Assembly: GCA_002344065.1 (NCBI GenBank) | Contig: DDTK01000007.1 | Location: 124,001 to 188,000, forward strand | DNA length: 64,000 nt | Origin: Flammeovirgaceae bacterium UBA2366 | GTDB taxonomy: Bacteria; Bacteroidota; Bacteroidia; Cytophagales; Cyclobacteriaceae | Direction of reading: 5' to 3' | Shown: positions 42,967-51,181 of the stretch, one piece after another | Position numbering within the stretch: the first letter of the stretch is position 1 | Layout: every line of letters begins with the position of its first letter | Program-made: the position numbers and the translations under genes | Notes under the pieces: model-generated | The model's input: the letters and a program-made list of their open reading frames with translations, nothing else | Told to the model about the DNA's origin: nothing | Databases searched by the model: none

Positions 42967-43985
42967 TGCCGAACGTCCGCGACATATTGAATGGAATTTC
43001 CAAAGCCTCACCACAACGAGTACTTAATGCTGCACGCATTTGGTCGAGTTATCATCAATCCAAATTAACCGGAAAGCCTGATATCAGTGGTTTGCCCATC
43101 AGTATTTCTATTGAGCCTACTACCAGTTGTAATTTGCGCTGCCCCGAATGCCCCAGTGGGTTACGATCCTTCACGCGCCCCACCGGCATGCTTCAGCAAG
43201 AGCTTTTCAAAAATGTTATCGATCAACTGGCATCAAAACTCAGTTACCTGATTTTTTATTTTCAAGGTGAGCCTTACCTGAATCCACAGTTTTTGGATAT
43301 GGTGAAATACGCAGGCAGTAAAGGAATTTATACGTCCACTTCTACTAACGCGCATTATTTCACAGATCAAACGGCTAAAGCAACTATTGAATCGCGTCTT
43401 GATCGGTTAGTTATCTCCGTTGACGGAACCTCTCAGGATACGTACCAATCCTATCGCGTAGGAGGAAGTCTGGACAAAGTGATTGCAGGCACAAAAAAGA
43501 TACTGGAATGGAAGAGAGAGCTTCACTCAAAAACGCCCCATACAGTATTTCAGTTTTTGGTGGTTAAACCGAATGAACATGAAATACCGGAGGTTTATAA
43601 ACTAGCCCGTGAGTTGGGTGTTGATGAGGTAGTATTAAAGACAGCACAGATTTATGACTTTGAAAATGGTTCGGATTTAATTCCTCTTCAGGATAAGTAT
43701 TCAAGGTATAAGAAGAACGAAGCCGGTAAATACGCTATTAAGAATAATCTCGACAATCACTGTTGGAAAATGTGGCACAGTTGTGTGATCACCTGGGATG
43801 GAAAAGTTGTGCCCTGCTGTTTTGATAAAGACGCACACTTTGTGCTGGGTGATCTGACAAAAAATACATTTGAAGAGATCTGGTTTGGTGAATCCTATAA
43901 TAATTTTCGGGCTTCGCTACTTAAATCCCGGAAGGAAATTGAGATTTGTAAAAATTGTACAGAAGGAACGAAAGTGTGGGCTTAA
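42966..43985 (+). CDS. Radical SAM/SPASM protein
   Basis: A 339-residue radical S-adenosylmethionine enzyme. The 4Fe-4S/SAM motif is SCNLRCPEC (C55, C59, C62), and FQGEPYLNP lies in the expected second strand. The C-terminal SPASM region has HCWKMWHSC, VPCCFDKD and ICKNC, a set of cysteines suited to one or two auxiliary clusters. SPASM enzymes often modify peptides or proteins, but no small precursor peptide is evident beside it. It is also similar to generic MoaA/NifB/AlbA-like proteins. Coupling to the histidine kinase is unusual. Its substrate is unknown. Confidence 0.88.
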   Translation: MPNVRDILNGISKASPQRVLNAARIWSSYHQSKLTGKPDISGLPISISIEPTTSCNLRCPECPSGLRSFTRPTGMLQQELFKNVIDQLASKLSYLIFYFQGEPYLNPQFLDMVKYAGSKGIYTSTSTNAHYFTDQTAKATIESRLDRLVISVDGTSQDTYQSYRVGGSLDKVIAGTKKILEWKRELHSKTPHTVFQFLVVKPNEHEIPEVYKLARELGVDEVVLKTAQIYDFENGSDLIPLQDKYSRYKKNEAGKYAIKNNLDNHCWKMWHSCVITWDGKVVPCCFDKDAHFVLGDLTKNTFEEIWFGESYNNFRASLLKSRKEIEICKNCTEGTKVWA

Positions 43986-44010
43986 GGGTAAGAAGTTTTT
44001 CGAATGCCAA

Positions 44011-44175
44011 TTAACCTTTTAGCCTGATTTGTTTTTCGATAGCATCCACATCAATCGTGCTGCATTTTCCGCAGCTTGAAGCACAGGATTTCGATTGGAA
44101 TAATTGCCATGCCAGCCGACCAAGATAAATAAGAGCTGCTGTGAATAGAAGGCCGATTAACAGTTGTTGAACCAT
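44011..44175 (-). CDS. 54-residue Cys-rich single-span membrane protein (FeoB-associated type)
   Basis: A short ORF with an N-terminal membrane helix (about residues 4-24, QLLIGLLFTAALIYLGRLAW), then SKSCASSCGKCS with C31, C35 and C38, and a basic tail ending RLKG. The layout resembles the FeoB-associated Cys-rich membrane proteins, although no feoAB genes are nearby. An exact promoter core TAAATTTG sits 5 bases before the ATG, which strongly supports expression and suggests a leaderless transcript. It lies between the radical SAM gene and the permease gene, on the opposite strand. Confidence 0.72.
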   Translation of the reverse strand: MVQQLLIGLLFTAALIYLGRLAWQLFQSKSCASSCGKCSTIDVDAIEKQIRLKG

Positions 44176-44179
44176 GTTG

Positions 44180-44187
44180 CAAATTTA
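44180..44187 (-). promoter_or_regulatory. Promoter -7 box directly before the 54-aa gene (TAAATTTG)
   Basis: Exact TAnnTTTG match. Only 4 bases separate it from the ATG at 44175, so transcription should begin at or within a few bases of the start codon. Confidence 0.6.
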
Positions 44188-44333
44188 TCGGTATAAACGA
44201 TTAATTCCTACCGTCCGATCATGGACATTCATTTTCGATTTCGGACGTAATATTGTTGATTTTTTGCGGAATTCGGATACAATTTCACTTGGCACATCAT
44301 TCGCCATAGAGGTTGCCTAATAATTCTACCAAC

Positions 44334-46745
44334 ATGTTTAAGAATTACCTGATCACCAGTTTCCGTTCATTAATGCGTAAACAGGGCTCCACGTTCATTA
44401 ATTTGGGCGGGCTTACCCTTGGTATATCCGGCACCATAATTCTCTTCCTTATCCTTCAATACCACACCAGTTTCGACAAGTTTCACAGCCGGTATGACCG
44501 CATTTACCGTATTGTTACTTCCGGTAAAGGCAATGATGGTGAGTGGGGCTTTACGGCAGGCATACCTACAGTACTTCCCCCGGCATTTCGGTTGGATTTT
44601 CCGCAGGCTGAAGAAGTAGTGTTTACCCAATACCGGGCAAATTCGCTAATTCTTATTCCACAACGTGACGGTGATTTTAAAAAGTTTGAAGAAGAGCGGG
44701 GTGTGGTAATTACGGAGCCAAACCTTTTCAAGGTTTTTGATCGCACGGTGCTGATAGGCGATGTGGATAAATCATTAGACGAGCCGAACGAAGCCGTAAT
44801 CAGTCGATCGCTTGCCATAAAATATTTTGGCCGTGAAGATGCCGTTGGTGAGGTGGTTCGCTTTGAAGAACGCGATTATAAAATCGGGGCTGTGGTAGAA
44901 GATGCACCGGTTCAATCTGACTTGCCATTTAATTTATTGCTTTCGTACGAGACCATCCGTGCCAACAATGAAAGTCGTGGATGGCGCAGCATATGGAGCG
45001 ATGAAAACTGTTACTTCCTGCTGCGGGATGGAGAGTCCATTAGTTCCATTGAGAATCAGTTGCCCGATTTTTCTGTTAAGCATGATCCGCAAACTTCATG
45101 GGACCAGCGCAGGTATGTTATACAACCACTATCAGACCTTCACTTTAACGATGATATTGGCAATTACAATTACAATGCAGTAAGCAAAGATTATTTGATT
45201 GCGTTGGGTGTTGTCAGCCTTTTCCTGATTGTTACCGCATGCATCAATTTCATTAACCTTACTACGGCTGAGGCGATCCGCAGATCAAAAGAAGTTGGAA
45301 TCAGAAAATCATTAGGTGGCTCACGTTTGCAACTGGTGTTTCAGTTTCTGGGCGAAACCAGTTTGGTTACCCTGGGTGCTATACTGCTTTCGTTTGTTGT
45401 TGTACAAGGGTTGCTGGGTATTGTAAATACATTTCTTGAACTATCGCTAACATTTGATTTAACCAACAATCCAATGATGCTGATTTTTTTGATCAGCGTA
45501 TTCTGCATGGTTTCCTTGTTGTCGGGTTTATACCCTGCGTTGGTTATCTCAGGGTTTAATCCTGTATCAGCATTGAAAAACTCCACATCCAGCAAATTCA
45601 CCTCAGGCTATCGTTTACGGCAGGGATTGGTTGTCACGCAGTTTGTTATTTCCCAATTGTTGGTGATCCTCACGTTGGTGCTGATTAACCAAATGGAGTT
45701 TTTCCGTACTAAGGATCTGGGTTTCCGCAAAGATGCTATTATTACCATACCTGTACCGGAGGCCACGCAATTGGATACACTCAACCAAAGCAAAGTCCGT
45801 TCACTGGCAAACGATATTTCACGCATGGCCGGAGTAGAAGGGTACAGTTTGTGTTTTTCTGCCCCATCTTCTGGTTACCAAATGAGCTCAGACTTTTTAA
45901 TGGAGGGCCAAAATGAAGACCAGGCAAAGGGCACACAAGTAAAAATTGCGGATGGAAATTATCTTTCATTGTTCGATATAAAATTAATCGCTGGACAGAA
46001 TATTGATGATTTGGATACACCGCGAAGCGTGGTTGTTAACCGCAAGTTTACTGAAGTAGCAGGTTATTCTTCCCCATCGGAAATTATCGGGAAGCGTGTG
46101 CGCTTATGGGGCAGGATGTTACCCGTAGTTGGGGTAGTTGAGAATTTTCATACCCTTTCACTGGACAATGCTATTGAACCCACGACTATCCAAAACCGTT
46201 TAGAGCGCTACCGGTTGCTGGCCTTGCGCATTCAGCCCGATCGGTTTCAGCAGTTGGTACCGCAGATTCAAAAGCGATGGGAAGAAGCATATCCTCTCTC
46301 TATTTTCAGTTATGAATTTCTGGACGAAAACATCCGCGAATTTTATGAAGGCGAGGAACGGTCGTCTGTTATGCTCACCGTTTTTTCAGCAATCGCTATT
46401 GCCATAGGGTGCCTGGGGTTGCTGGGATTGGCTACCTACATGGCCAATCAAAAAACAAAAGAGATTGGAATCCGCAAAACATTGGGTGCTTCCGTGGAAA
46501 GCATTCTCTTTATGTTCTCCCGTGAGTTTATGGTGCTTGTACTTATTGGTTTTGTAGTAGCAGCACCGCTGGCCTGGTGGTTGGGCAATTTATACTTAAG
46601 CCGATTTGTTTATCGCATTGAAATAGGCCCGTTGTTGTTTTTGTCGGGCATTGGCTTAACCTTGATTATTGCCTTGATAACAGTAGGGTATAAATCTTAC
46701 CGGGCGGCAACGGTTAACCCCGTGGATTCGCTGCGCTACGAATAA
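44334..46745 (+). CDS. FtsX/MacB-type ABC transporter permease
   Basis: An 803-residue permease made of two repeats, each with a membrane helix, a periplasmic MacB-like domain and an FtsX domain of three helices. The FtsX coupling segments are RSKEVGIRKSLGG (first) and TKEIGIRKTLGAS (second), and the end VNPVDSLRYE is typical. Such Bacteroidota permeases act as mechanotransmission or export pumps with a separate ATPase. No ATPase gene adjoins, so the partner is elsewhere. A TTG seven codons upstream is open, but ATG at 44334 is chosen. A strong terminator follows. Confidence 0.9.
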   Translation: MFKNYLITSFRSLMRKQGSTFINLGGLTLGISGTIILFLILQYHTSFDKFHSRYDRIYRIVTSGKGNDGEWGFTAGIPTVLPPAFRLDFPQAEEVVFTQYRANSLILIPQRDGDFKKFEEERGVVITEPNLFKVFDRTVLIGDVDKSLDEPNEAVISRSLAIKYFGREDAVGEVVRFEERDYKIGAVVEDAPVQSDLPFNLLLSYETIRANNESRGWRSIWSDENCYFLLRDGESISSIENQLPDFSVKHDPQTSWDQRRYVIQPLSDLHFNDDIGNYNYNAVSKDYLIALGVVSLFLIVTACINFINLTTAEAIRRSKEVGIRKSLGGSRLQLVFQFLGETSLVTLGAILLSFVVVQGLLGIVNTFLELSLTFDLTNNPMMLIFLISVFCMVSLLSGLYPALVISGFNPVSALKNSTSSKFTSGYRLRQGLVVTQFVISQLLVILTLVLINQMEFFRTKDLGFRKDAIITIPVPEATQLDTLNQSKVRSLANDISRMAGVEGYSLCFSAPSSGYQMSSDFLMEGQNEDQAKGTQVKIADGNYLSLFDIKLIAGQNIDDLDTPRSVVVNRKFTEVAGYSSPSEIIGKRVRLWGRMLPVVGVVENFHTLSLDNAIEPTTIQNRLERYRLLALRIQPDRFQQLVPQIQKRWEEAYPLSIFSYEFLDENIREFYEGEERSSVMLTVFSAIAIAIGCLGLLGLATYMANQKTKEIGIRKTLGASVESILFMFSREFMVLVLIGFVVAAPLAWWLGNLYLSRFVYRIEIGPLLFLSGIGLTLIIALITVGYKSYRAATVNPVDSLRYE

Positions 46746-46778
46746 TATAATCTGTCAGACGGACGGATTTCTCTGCAT

Positions 46779-46810
46779 GGCCCCCCGAGTATTTGGGGGG
46801 CTTATTTTTT
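46779..46810 (+). terminator. Terminator of the permease gene
   Basis: GCCCCCC pairs with GGGGGGC around GAGTATTT and is followed by TTATTTTTT. It overlaps the stop codon of the convergent suhB-like gene. Confidence 0.9.
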
Positions 46811-47605
46811 ATACCAAAGTTCGTTAATAATCTTTAGCATCTGTTGGTGCACGGCACCGGCCGCAACAATTTCACCACCGTGTAAAAAATTACTGATGCC
46901 GGAAAAATCGGTCACTTTTCCACCAGCTTTTTGCACAATAAAAGCACCTGCGGCAACATCCCACGCATGCAGGTTATACTCAAAGAACCCTTCCATACGC
47001 CCACAGGCTACATAAGCTAAATCAATAGCGGCACTTCCCAACCTGCGGATGCCGTGTGTCTGCTCCAGAAATAATTTTATGATTTCGAGGTAAACATCTT
47101 TTTTATCGAGATGATAATAGGGGAACCCCGTGGCCAATAAACTTTCGTTTAATGTACTTATCGTTGAAACCCGTATGGGTTTTCCATTACAAGCGGCAAC
47201 ACCACCTTCACTGGCATGAAAGCATTCATCGTGCGTAACTTCATAAACAACACCCAGAATAACTTTATTGTTTTGAGCAAGCGCAACACTAATGGCGAAT
47301 ATGGGAAGGCCGTGCATAAAATTGGTGGTGCCGTCAAGCGGATCAATGATCCAGCAATATTCCTGTTCTGCGTTTGTTTGCACGGTGCCTTCTTCCGTCA
47401 GAAATGCGCTGTCGGGTATTAACTTTTTTAATTCACCTACCAGTTGAATTTCAGCTTCCTTATCAACATACGACACGAGATTGTTGAAACCGGTTTTAAA
47501 TTCAATTTTTGAGCGATCGAACTCCGCTGCTTCTTTTCGGATAAAGGCACCTACTTCGCGACAAATCCGAACAACTTCTTTTTCCAGGTGAGCTAACTGT
47601 ATCAT
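46802..47605 (-). CDS. Inositol monophosphatase family protein
   Basis: Mg2+-dependent sugar/inositol phosphatase fold. Metal ligands are visible: Glu71/Glu72 in LTEEGT, IDPLDGTTNF (Asp88, Asp91) and WDVAAG (Asp216). The length of 267 is normal for SuhB. Members dephosphorylate inositol-1-phosphate, and some act on NADP, PAP or in rRNA-processing complexes; the true substrate here is not determined. It is the last gene of the leftward block and follows rsmI by 55 bases. Confidence 0.92.
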   Translation of the reverse strand: MIQLAHLEKEVVRICREVGAFIRKEAAEFDRSKIEFKTGFNNLVSYVDKEAEIQLVGELKKLIPDSAFLTEEGTVQTNAEQEYCWIIDPLDGTTNFMHGLPIFAISVALAQNNKVILGVVYEVTHDECFHASEGGVAACNGKPIRVSTISTLNESLLATGFPYYHLDKKDVYLEIIKLFLEQTHGIRRLGSAAIDLAYVACGRMEGFFEYNLHAWDVAAGAFIVQKAGGKVTDFSGISNFLHGGEIVAAGAVHQQMLKIINELWYKK

Positions 47606-47660
47606 TTCTTGTTTTTACGCATGTATATCCAACATGGTTTTATAGGTAAATGTTCTGGAC

Positions 47661-48341
47661 TTACTGCTTTCCTCCAACGACAATAACAACTTCTCCCTTT
47701 ACCTCCTTGGCAGAAAAGTATTGAAGAATTTCTTCTAAGGTTCCGTTTTTGGTTTCTTCAAAGAGTTTTGTGAGTTCACGCGAAACAGAAGCCTGTCTTT
47801 CTAATCCAAAATACTCTTTAAACTGCTCCAACGTTTTTATCAAGCGGTGGGGAGATTCATAAAATACCATGGTCCGTTCTTCTTCGGCCAGTTTTTTCAA
47901 CAGTGTTTGCCTTCCCTTTTTATGCGGCAGAAACCCCTCAAACACAAACCGGTCGCAGGGCAAACCTGATTTAATTAGTGCTGGAACAAAGGCAGTAGCA
48001 CCGGGCAGACAATCGACTTCAATGCCTGCCTGCAAAGCCGCACGCACAATAAGAAATCCCGGGTCGGAAATTCCAGGGGTACCGGCATCGCTAACCAAGG
48101 CCATTTTCTCGCCTTCCTGCAGTCGCTTCACCAATGTATGTACAACTTTATGCTCGTTAAAATTGTGGAAGCTTTGCAGCGGTTTGCTGATAAGATAATG
48201 CTTTAACAGCTTGCCCGAGGTACGCGTGTCTTCCGCCAGAATAAGGTCAACAGCTTTTAAAACCTCTAATGCACGAAGTGTTATATCGGCTAGGTTTCCT
48301 ATAGGTGTGGGAACAATATACAATGAGGCCTTCAACTCCAT
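47661..48341 (-). CDS. rsmI: 16S rRNA 2'-O-ribose C1402 methyltransferase RsmI
   Basis: Methylates the ribose of C1402 in the 30S decoding centre. It is a tetrapyrrole-methylase-fold protein with LYIVPTPIGNLADITLRAL at the N-terminus, the ILAEDTRTSGKLL motif and LVSDAGTPGISDPG for SAM binding. At 226 residues it is slightly shorter than the E. coli protein, lacking part of the C-terminal domain. Its ATG overlaps the stop of the pterin-dehydratase gene by one base, so translation is coupled. Confidence 0.95.
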   Translation of the reverse strand: MELKASLYIVPTPIGNLADITLRALEVLKAVDLILAEDTRTSGKLLKHYLISKPLQSFHNFNEHKVVHTLVKRLQEGEKMALVSDAGTPGISDPGFLIVRAALQAGIEVDCLPGATAFVPALIKSGLPCDRFVFEGFLPHKKGRQTLLKKLAEEERTMVFYESPHRLIKTLEQFKEYFGLERQASVSRELTKLFEETKNGTLEEILQYFSAKEVKGEVVIVVGGKQ

Positions 48342-48571
48342 TATACCAGTGCATCAATGGCCTCCGCCAGTTTCTTATCCTTGTCCGTTACAATATTTCC
48401 CGCATCGTGTGTGCAAAGCTCGAAGGCTACAGTATTCCACGTGTTTGTCCAGGTTGGGTGGTGATTCATTTTTTCAGCCACTAACGCAACCTTGGTCATG
48501 AAGCCAAAGGCCTCCGTAAAATCTTTAAACGTAAAGGTTTTTATGAGTTTATTATTTTCTTGCTTCCACAT
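48341..48571 (-). CDS. 4a-hydroxytetrahydrobiopterin dehydratase (PCD/DCoH-like)
   Basis: A small 76-residue protein with the PCD signature EKMNHHPTWTNTWNTVAFEL (two His residues) and the end TDKDKKLAEAIDAL. It recycles the pterin cofactor of aromatic amino-acid hydroxylases or prevents build-up of a pterin by-product. It lies between the YbeD-like gene and rsmI; no hydroxylase gene is visible. It is shorter than the common 95-110 residues because the N-terminal helix is reduced, which is typical of the short Bacteroidota forms as I recall them. Confidence 0.9.
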   Translation of the reverse strand: MWKQENNKLIKTFTFKDFTEAFGFMTKVALVAEKMNHHPTWTNTWNTVAFELCTHDAGNIVTDKDKKLAEAIDALV

Positions 48572-48625
48572 AGCAATCGAGGGTGTTGTTGGAACGAATT
48601 TACAAGAATTTAGCAGTAACCGGGC

Positions 48626-48889
48626 TTACAAGGCGATCAATCCCTCAACAGTCGAAGCTTTTTGATACATCTCAATGACCACATCGCTGGAGGGGGCCAT
48701 AATTTGAATAGTAATACTGGTATAATTTCCTTCGCGGGAAGCTTTTTCGGTAACGGTATGCAGGGGGAATAAATTCTTTACTTCCTGTTCCTTTCCTTTT
48801 GGAACGATGAACTTAAACATGTATAAAGAAGGCCACTGATGGTGTTGGTCGAGTTTGGTCCGAAACGAATCAATCCAATTTTGGTCCAT
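48626..48889 (-). CDS. DUF493 (YbeD-like) protein
   Basis: An 87-residue ferredoxin-like ACT-type fold protein. The middle YMFKFIVPKGKEQEVKNLF and the end NYTSITIQIMAPSSDVVIEMYQKA match DUF493. The open frame runs 18 codons further upstream through the ppiD terminator, so ATG at 48889 (MDQNWIDSF) is the start. Its function is unknown; in other bacteria ybeD lies near lipoate and cell-wall genes. Confidence 0.82.
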   Translation of the reverse strand: MDQNWIDSFRTKLDQHHQWPSLYMFKFIVPKGKEQEVKNLFPLHTVTEKASREGNYTSITIQIMAPSSDVVIEMYQKASTVEGLIAL

Positions 48890-48891
48890 GG

Positions 48892-48931
48892 TAAAAAAAT
48901 ACGGACGCCCTGAATAACTCCAGGGCGTCCG
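48892..48931 (-). terminator. Terminator of the ppiD-like gene
   Basis: A perfect 11-bp stem, CGGACGCCCTG with CAGGGCGTCCG (48902-48931), is followed on the minus strand by TATTTTTTT. It separates the chaperone gene from the DUF493 gene. Confidence 0.93.
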
Positions 48932-48949
48932 AAGATTTAGCAATATTGT

Positions 48950-51052
48950 TTAGTAGAATCTAAAGCGTCTGTCTTCAATTTTGGCAGCTTCTTTAATGGC
49001 GTCCGATATGCTGGCAGAGTTACGATTGAGTGCACTCTGCTGCAATTGTGTTTTAAACATGGTATAGTCACCAATTGCCGGTGCCAGCGTTTTTGTTTTT
49101 GTTTCGATAATCACCACACCATTTTCACCGGCATAAGCCTGTGAGCGTTTTCCATCTTCAATGGAGAAAGCTTTTCCAATAACAATGGGGTCAAAGCCTA
49201 CTGACGTGAGTGAATTAACATTGAGCTTTACACTGCTGTTGGTGTATACATTGGCGTCCTTACCAAAGGCGGAGGCTATTTCATTAAGAGAACCGTCCAG
49301 ACCTTTAAGTTTTTCAACGATCACTTTACCCTTCAATTCATTTTTTACAATGGGCGTAATTTCTTCTTTTACCAGGTCGAATGGTTTATAACCTTTTTCT
49401 ATTTCGCCTGTCATCACCGCTACTGCATATTGATCTTGCAGGTCGAAAACTTCAGAAACCTTGTCTTCTTTGGCATCGCGGAATAACCACTGCACTACTT
49501 GTCTGGCTTCTCCTAAATTATTCACCCGTCTTTCGGCAGGGGGGATATTCTTGGCATCATAGATGGTTAGCCCTTCTTTGGTGGCACGCTCCGTGAATTC
49601 TTTCAAGCCAGAAAGTTCGCTGGCAAACATCTCGGCTTTACGGATGGCTGCGTTAATGGAAGCATCACTGGGAAGTATTTCGCGCTCAATAACAGCCAGT
49701 GTATAGAAATTATTGTCTTTTACTTCGGTTACATCAATAATGTGATAACCAAAGTCAGTTTCAACCACATCATTTAGTACGCCTTTTTTGGTGGCAGAGA
49801 AAACGGCTGTTTCAAATGGTTTAACCATGGCACCGGTGCTGAACCAACCCAGGTCACCTCCTCTTGTAGCCGTACCGTCAGTACCGAATTCACGAGCCTT
49901 ATCAGCAAAGCTAGCACCGGCCTTAATGTCTTTTAAAATATTTTGGGCTTTTGTCTTAGCCTCTTTTTTAGCTGCTTCGCTGTCATTTTCCCAACGAATG
50001 AGAATGTGACTTGCTTTAGCATTGTTAATTGTGTCTTTTCCAACACGTGAAACCTTTACCAATTTGAAAGATCCTTCATCAAGAAATGGTCCTTTAACCG
50101 AACCAACAATCAATTCATCAGGGGTAATGTATGCGGGAAGATTTGATACGTTGAACCGGGTATAGGCATCTGAATTATCAGAATTGATAATAGCGAACAG
50201 AGAGTCATCCTGCGCAGCCTTGAAGTCGGCCACCAGGCGGGTTAATTCTTCTTTAAATGAAAGGGAGTCATCAGCAGAAGGTACCACTGGAATAGTAACA
50301 AACTTCATGTCGCGGGTATGTTCGCTTTTGTACTTCTCTTTGTTTTTATTGTAGTACGCTTTCAGGTCGCTGTCATTTACTTTCACGGCTGTGTCGCTGA
50401 CTGCATAGTAAGGAACAAACAGGTATTGAATTTCAGCAACATCATTTTGCAAATGATATTCTTTTTCTGCTTCGGCAGAAGTCACAAAAGCACTTTTGAT
50501 TAGCAGGTTTTCATACTTGATGCGTTCGCGGCCGGGCTTCAAATCGCGCTGAAAGATTTCCCATTGCATACGCTCTGGTGAAGTTTCAGGCGCGAGTTTG
50601 ATCTGTGAAATGTAAGTACCCAACATACCCCGGTCGAATTGCCCGGTTTGTGGATTGATGAAGGACTGCTTGATGCCTTCATTGATATTTTTACCGGAGA
50701 TCATGTCTACCATTTCGTCATCGGTAACTTTTACGCCAACTTTTTCGAATTGATTTTCGATGGCATGACGAAGAATGAGCATTTCCCAGGCCTGCTCACG
50801 AATGGTCGGCATATCGCGATCGCTTGGCTGCCGGTTAAAGTACATCATGAAATTAGCTTCGCGTTCGCGAACCACTTGCTGATATTCTTTCAGTGATACC
50901 GTATGGCCTGCTATTTCGCCAACGGAATCATCATCAAAAAGAAAAGAATTATTGCTAAAAAGATCACCGAGTACAAAGGCCGAAATGGCCACAAATACAA
51001 AAACCACCACCCAGGTGCCCATCTTATTCCTCAACGTTCCAATAAATGCCAT
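48950..51052 (-). CDS. PpiD/SurA-type membrane-anchored peptidyl-prolyl isomerase
   Basis: A 700-residue periplasmic chaperone anchored by one N-terminal helix (about 12-30). The SurA_N-like chaperone region (about 35-230) has GEIAGHTVSLKEYQQVV. A parvulin domain (about 340-440) has KASHILIRWEND, GTDGTATRGGDLGWFS and VVETDFGYHIIDVTE. A second degenerate parvulin-like region and a long C-terminal part follow. It assists folding of outer-membrane and periplasmic proteins. It has its own exact promoter core 21 bases upstream and a terminator downstream. Confidence 0.92.
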   Translation of the reverse strand: MAFIGTLRNKMGTWVVVFVFVAISAFVLGDLFSNNSFLFDDDSVGEIAGHTVSLKEYQQVVREREANFMMYFNRQPSDRDMPTIREQAWEMLILRHAIENQFEKVGVKVTDDEMVDMISGKNINEGIKQSFINPQTGQFDRGMLGTYISQIKLAPETSPERMQWEIFQRDLKPGRERIKYENLLIKSAFVTSAEAEKEYHLQNDVAEIQYLFVPYYAVSDTAVKVNDSDLKAYYNKNKEKYKSEHTRDMKFVTIPVVPSADDSLSFKEELTRLVADFKAAQDDSLFAIINSDNSDAYTRFNVSNLPAYITPDELIVGSVKGPFLDEGSFKLVKVSRVGKDTINNAKASHILIRWENDSEAAKKEAKTKAQNILKDIKAGASFADKAREFGTDGTATRGGDLGWFSTGAMVKPFETAVFSATKKGVLNDVVETDFGYHIIDVTEVKDNNFYTLAVIEREILPSDASINAAIRKAEMFASELSGLKEFTERATKEGLTIYDAKNIPPAERRVNNLGEARQVVQWLFRDAKEDKVSEVFDLQDQYAVAVMTGEIEKGYKPFDLVKEEITPIVKNELKGKVIVEKLKGLDGSLNEIASAFGKDANVYTNSSVKLNVNSLTSVGFDPIVIGKAFSIEDGKRSQAYAGENGVVIIETKTKTLAPAIGDYTMFKTQLQQSALNRNSASISDAIKEAAKIEDRRFRFY

Positions 51053-51072
51053 AAGTCAAATTTTAAAGACCG

Positions 51073-51080
51073 CAAATTTA
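51073..51080 (-). promoter_or_regulatory. Promoter -7 box of the ppiD-like gene (TAAATTTG)
   Basis: Exact TAnnTTTG match on the minus strand, 21 bases before the ATG at 51052, followed by CGG. Confidence 0.6.
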
Positions 51081-51181
51081 ACCCGCTTTATGGATTAGAA
51101 AAATATGGTTTTAAAAATAAACCGTTTATTCGTGCAGGATACAACGTGCTGTAAAAGAGTCAATTAGGCCTTAAAACTGCC

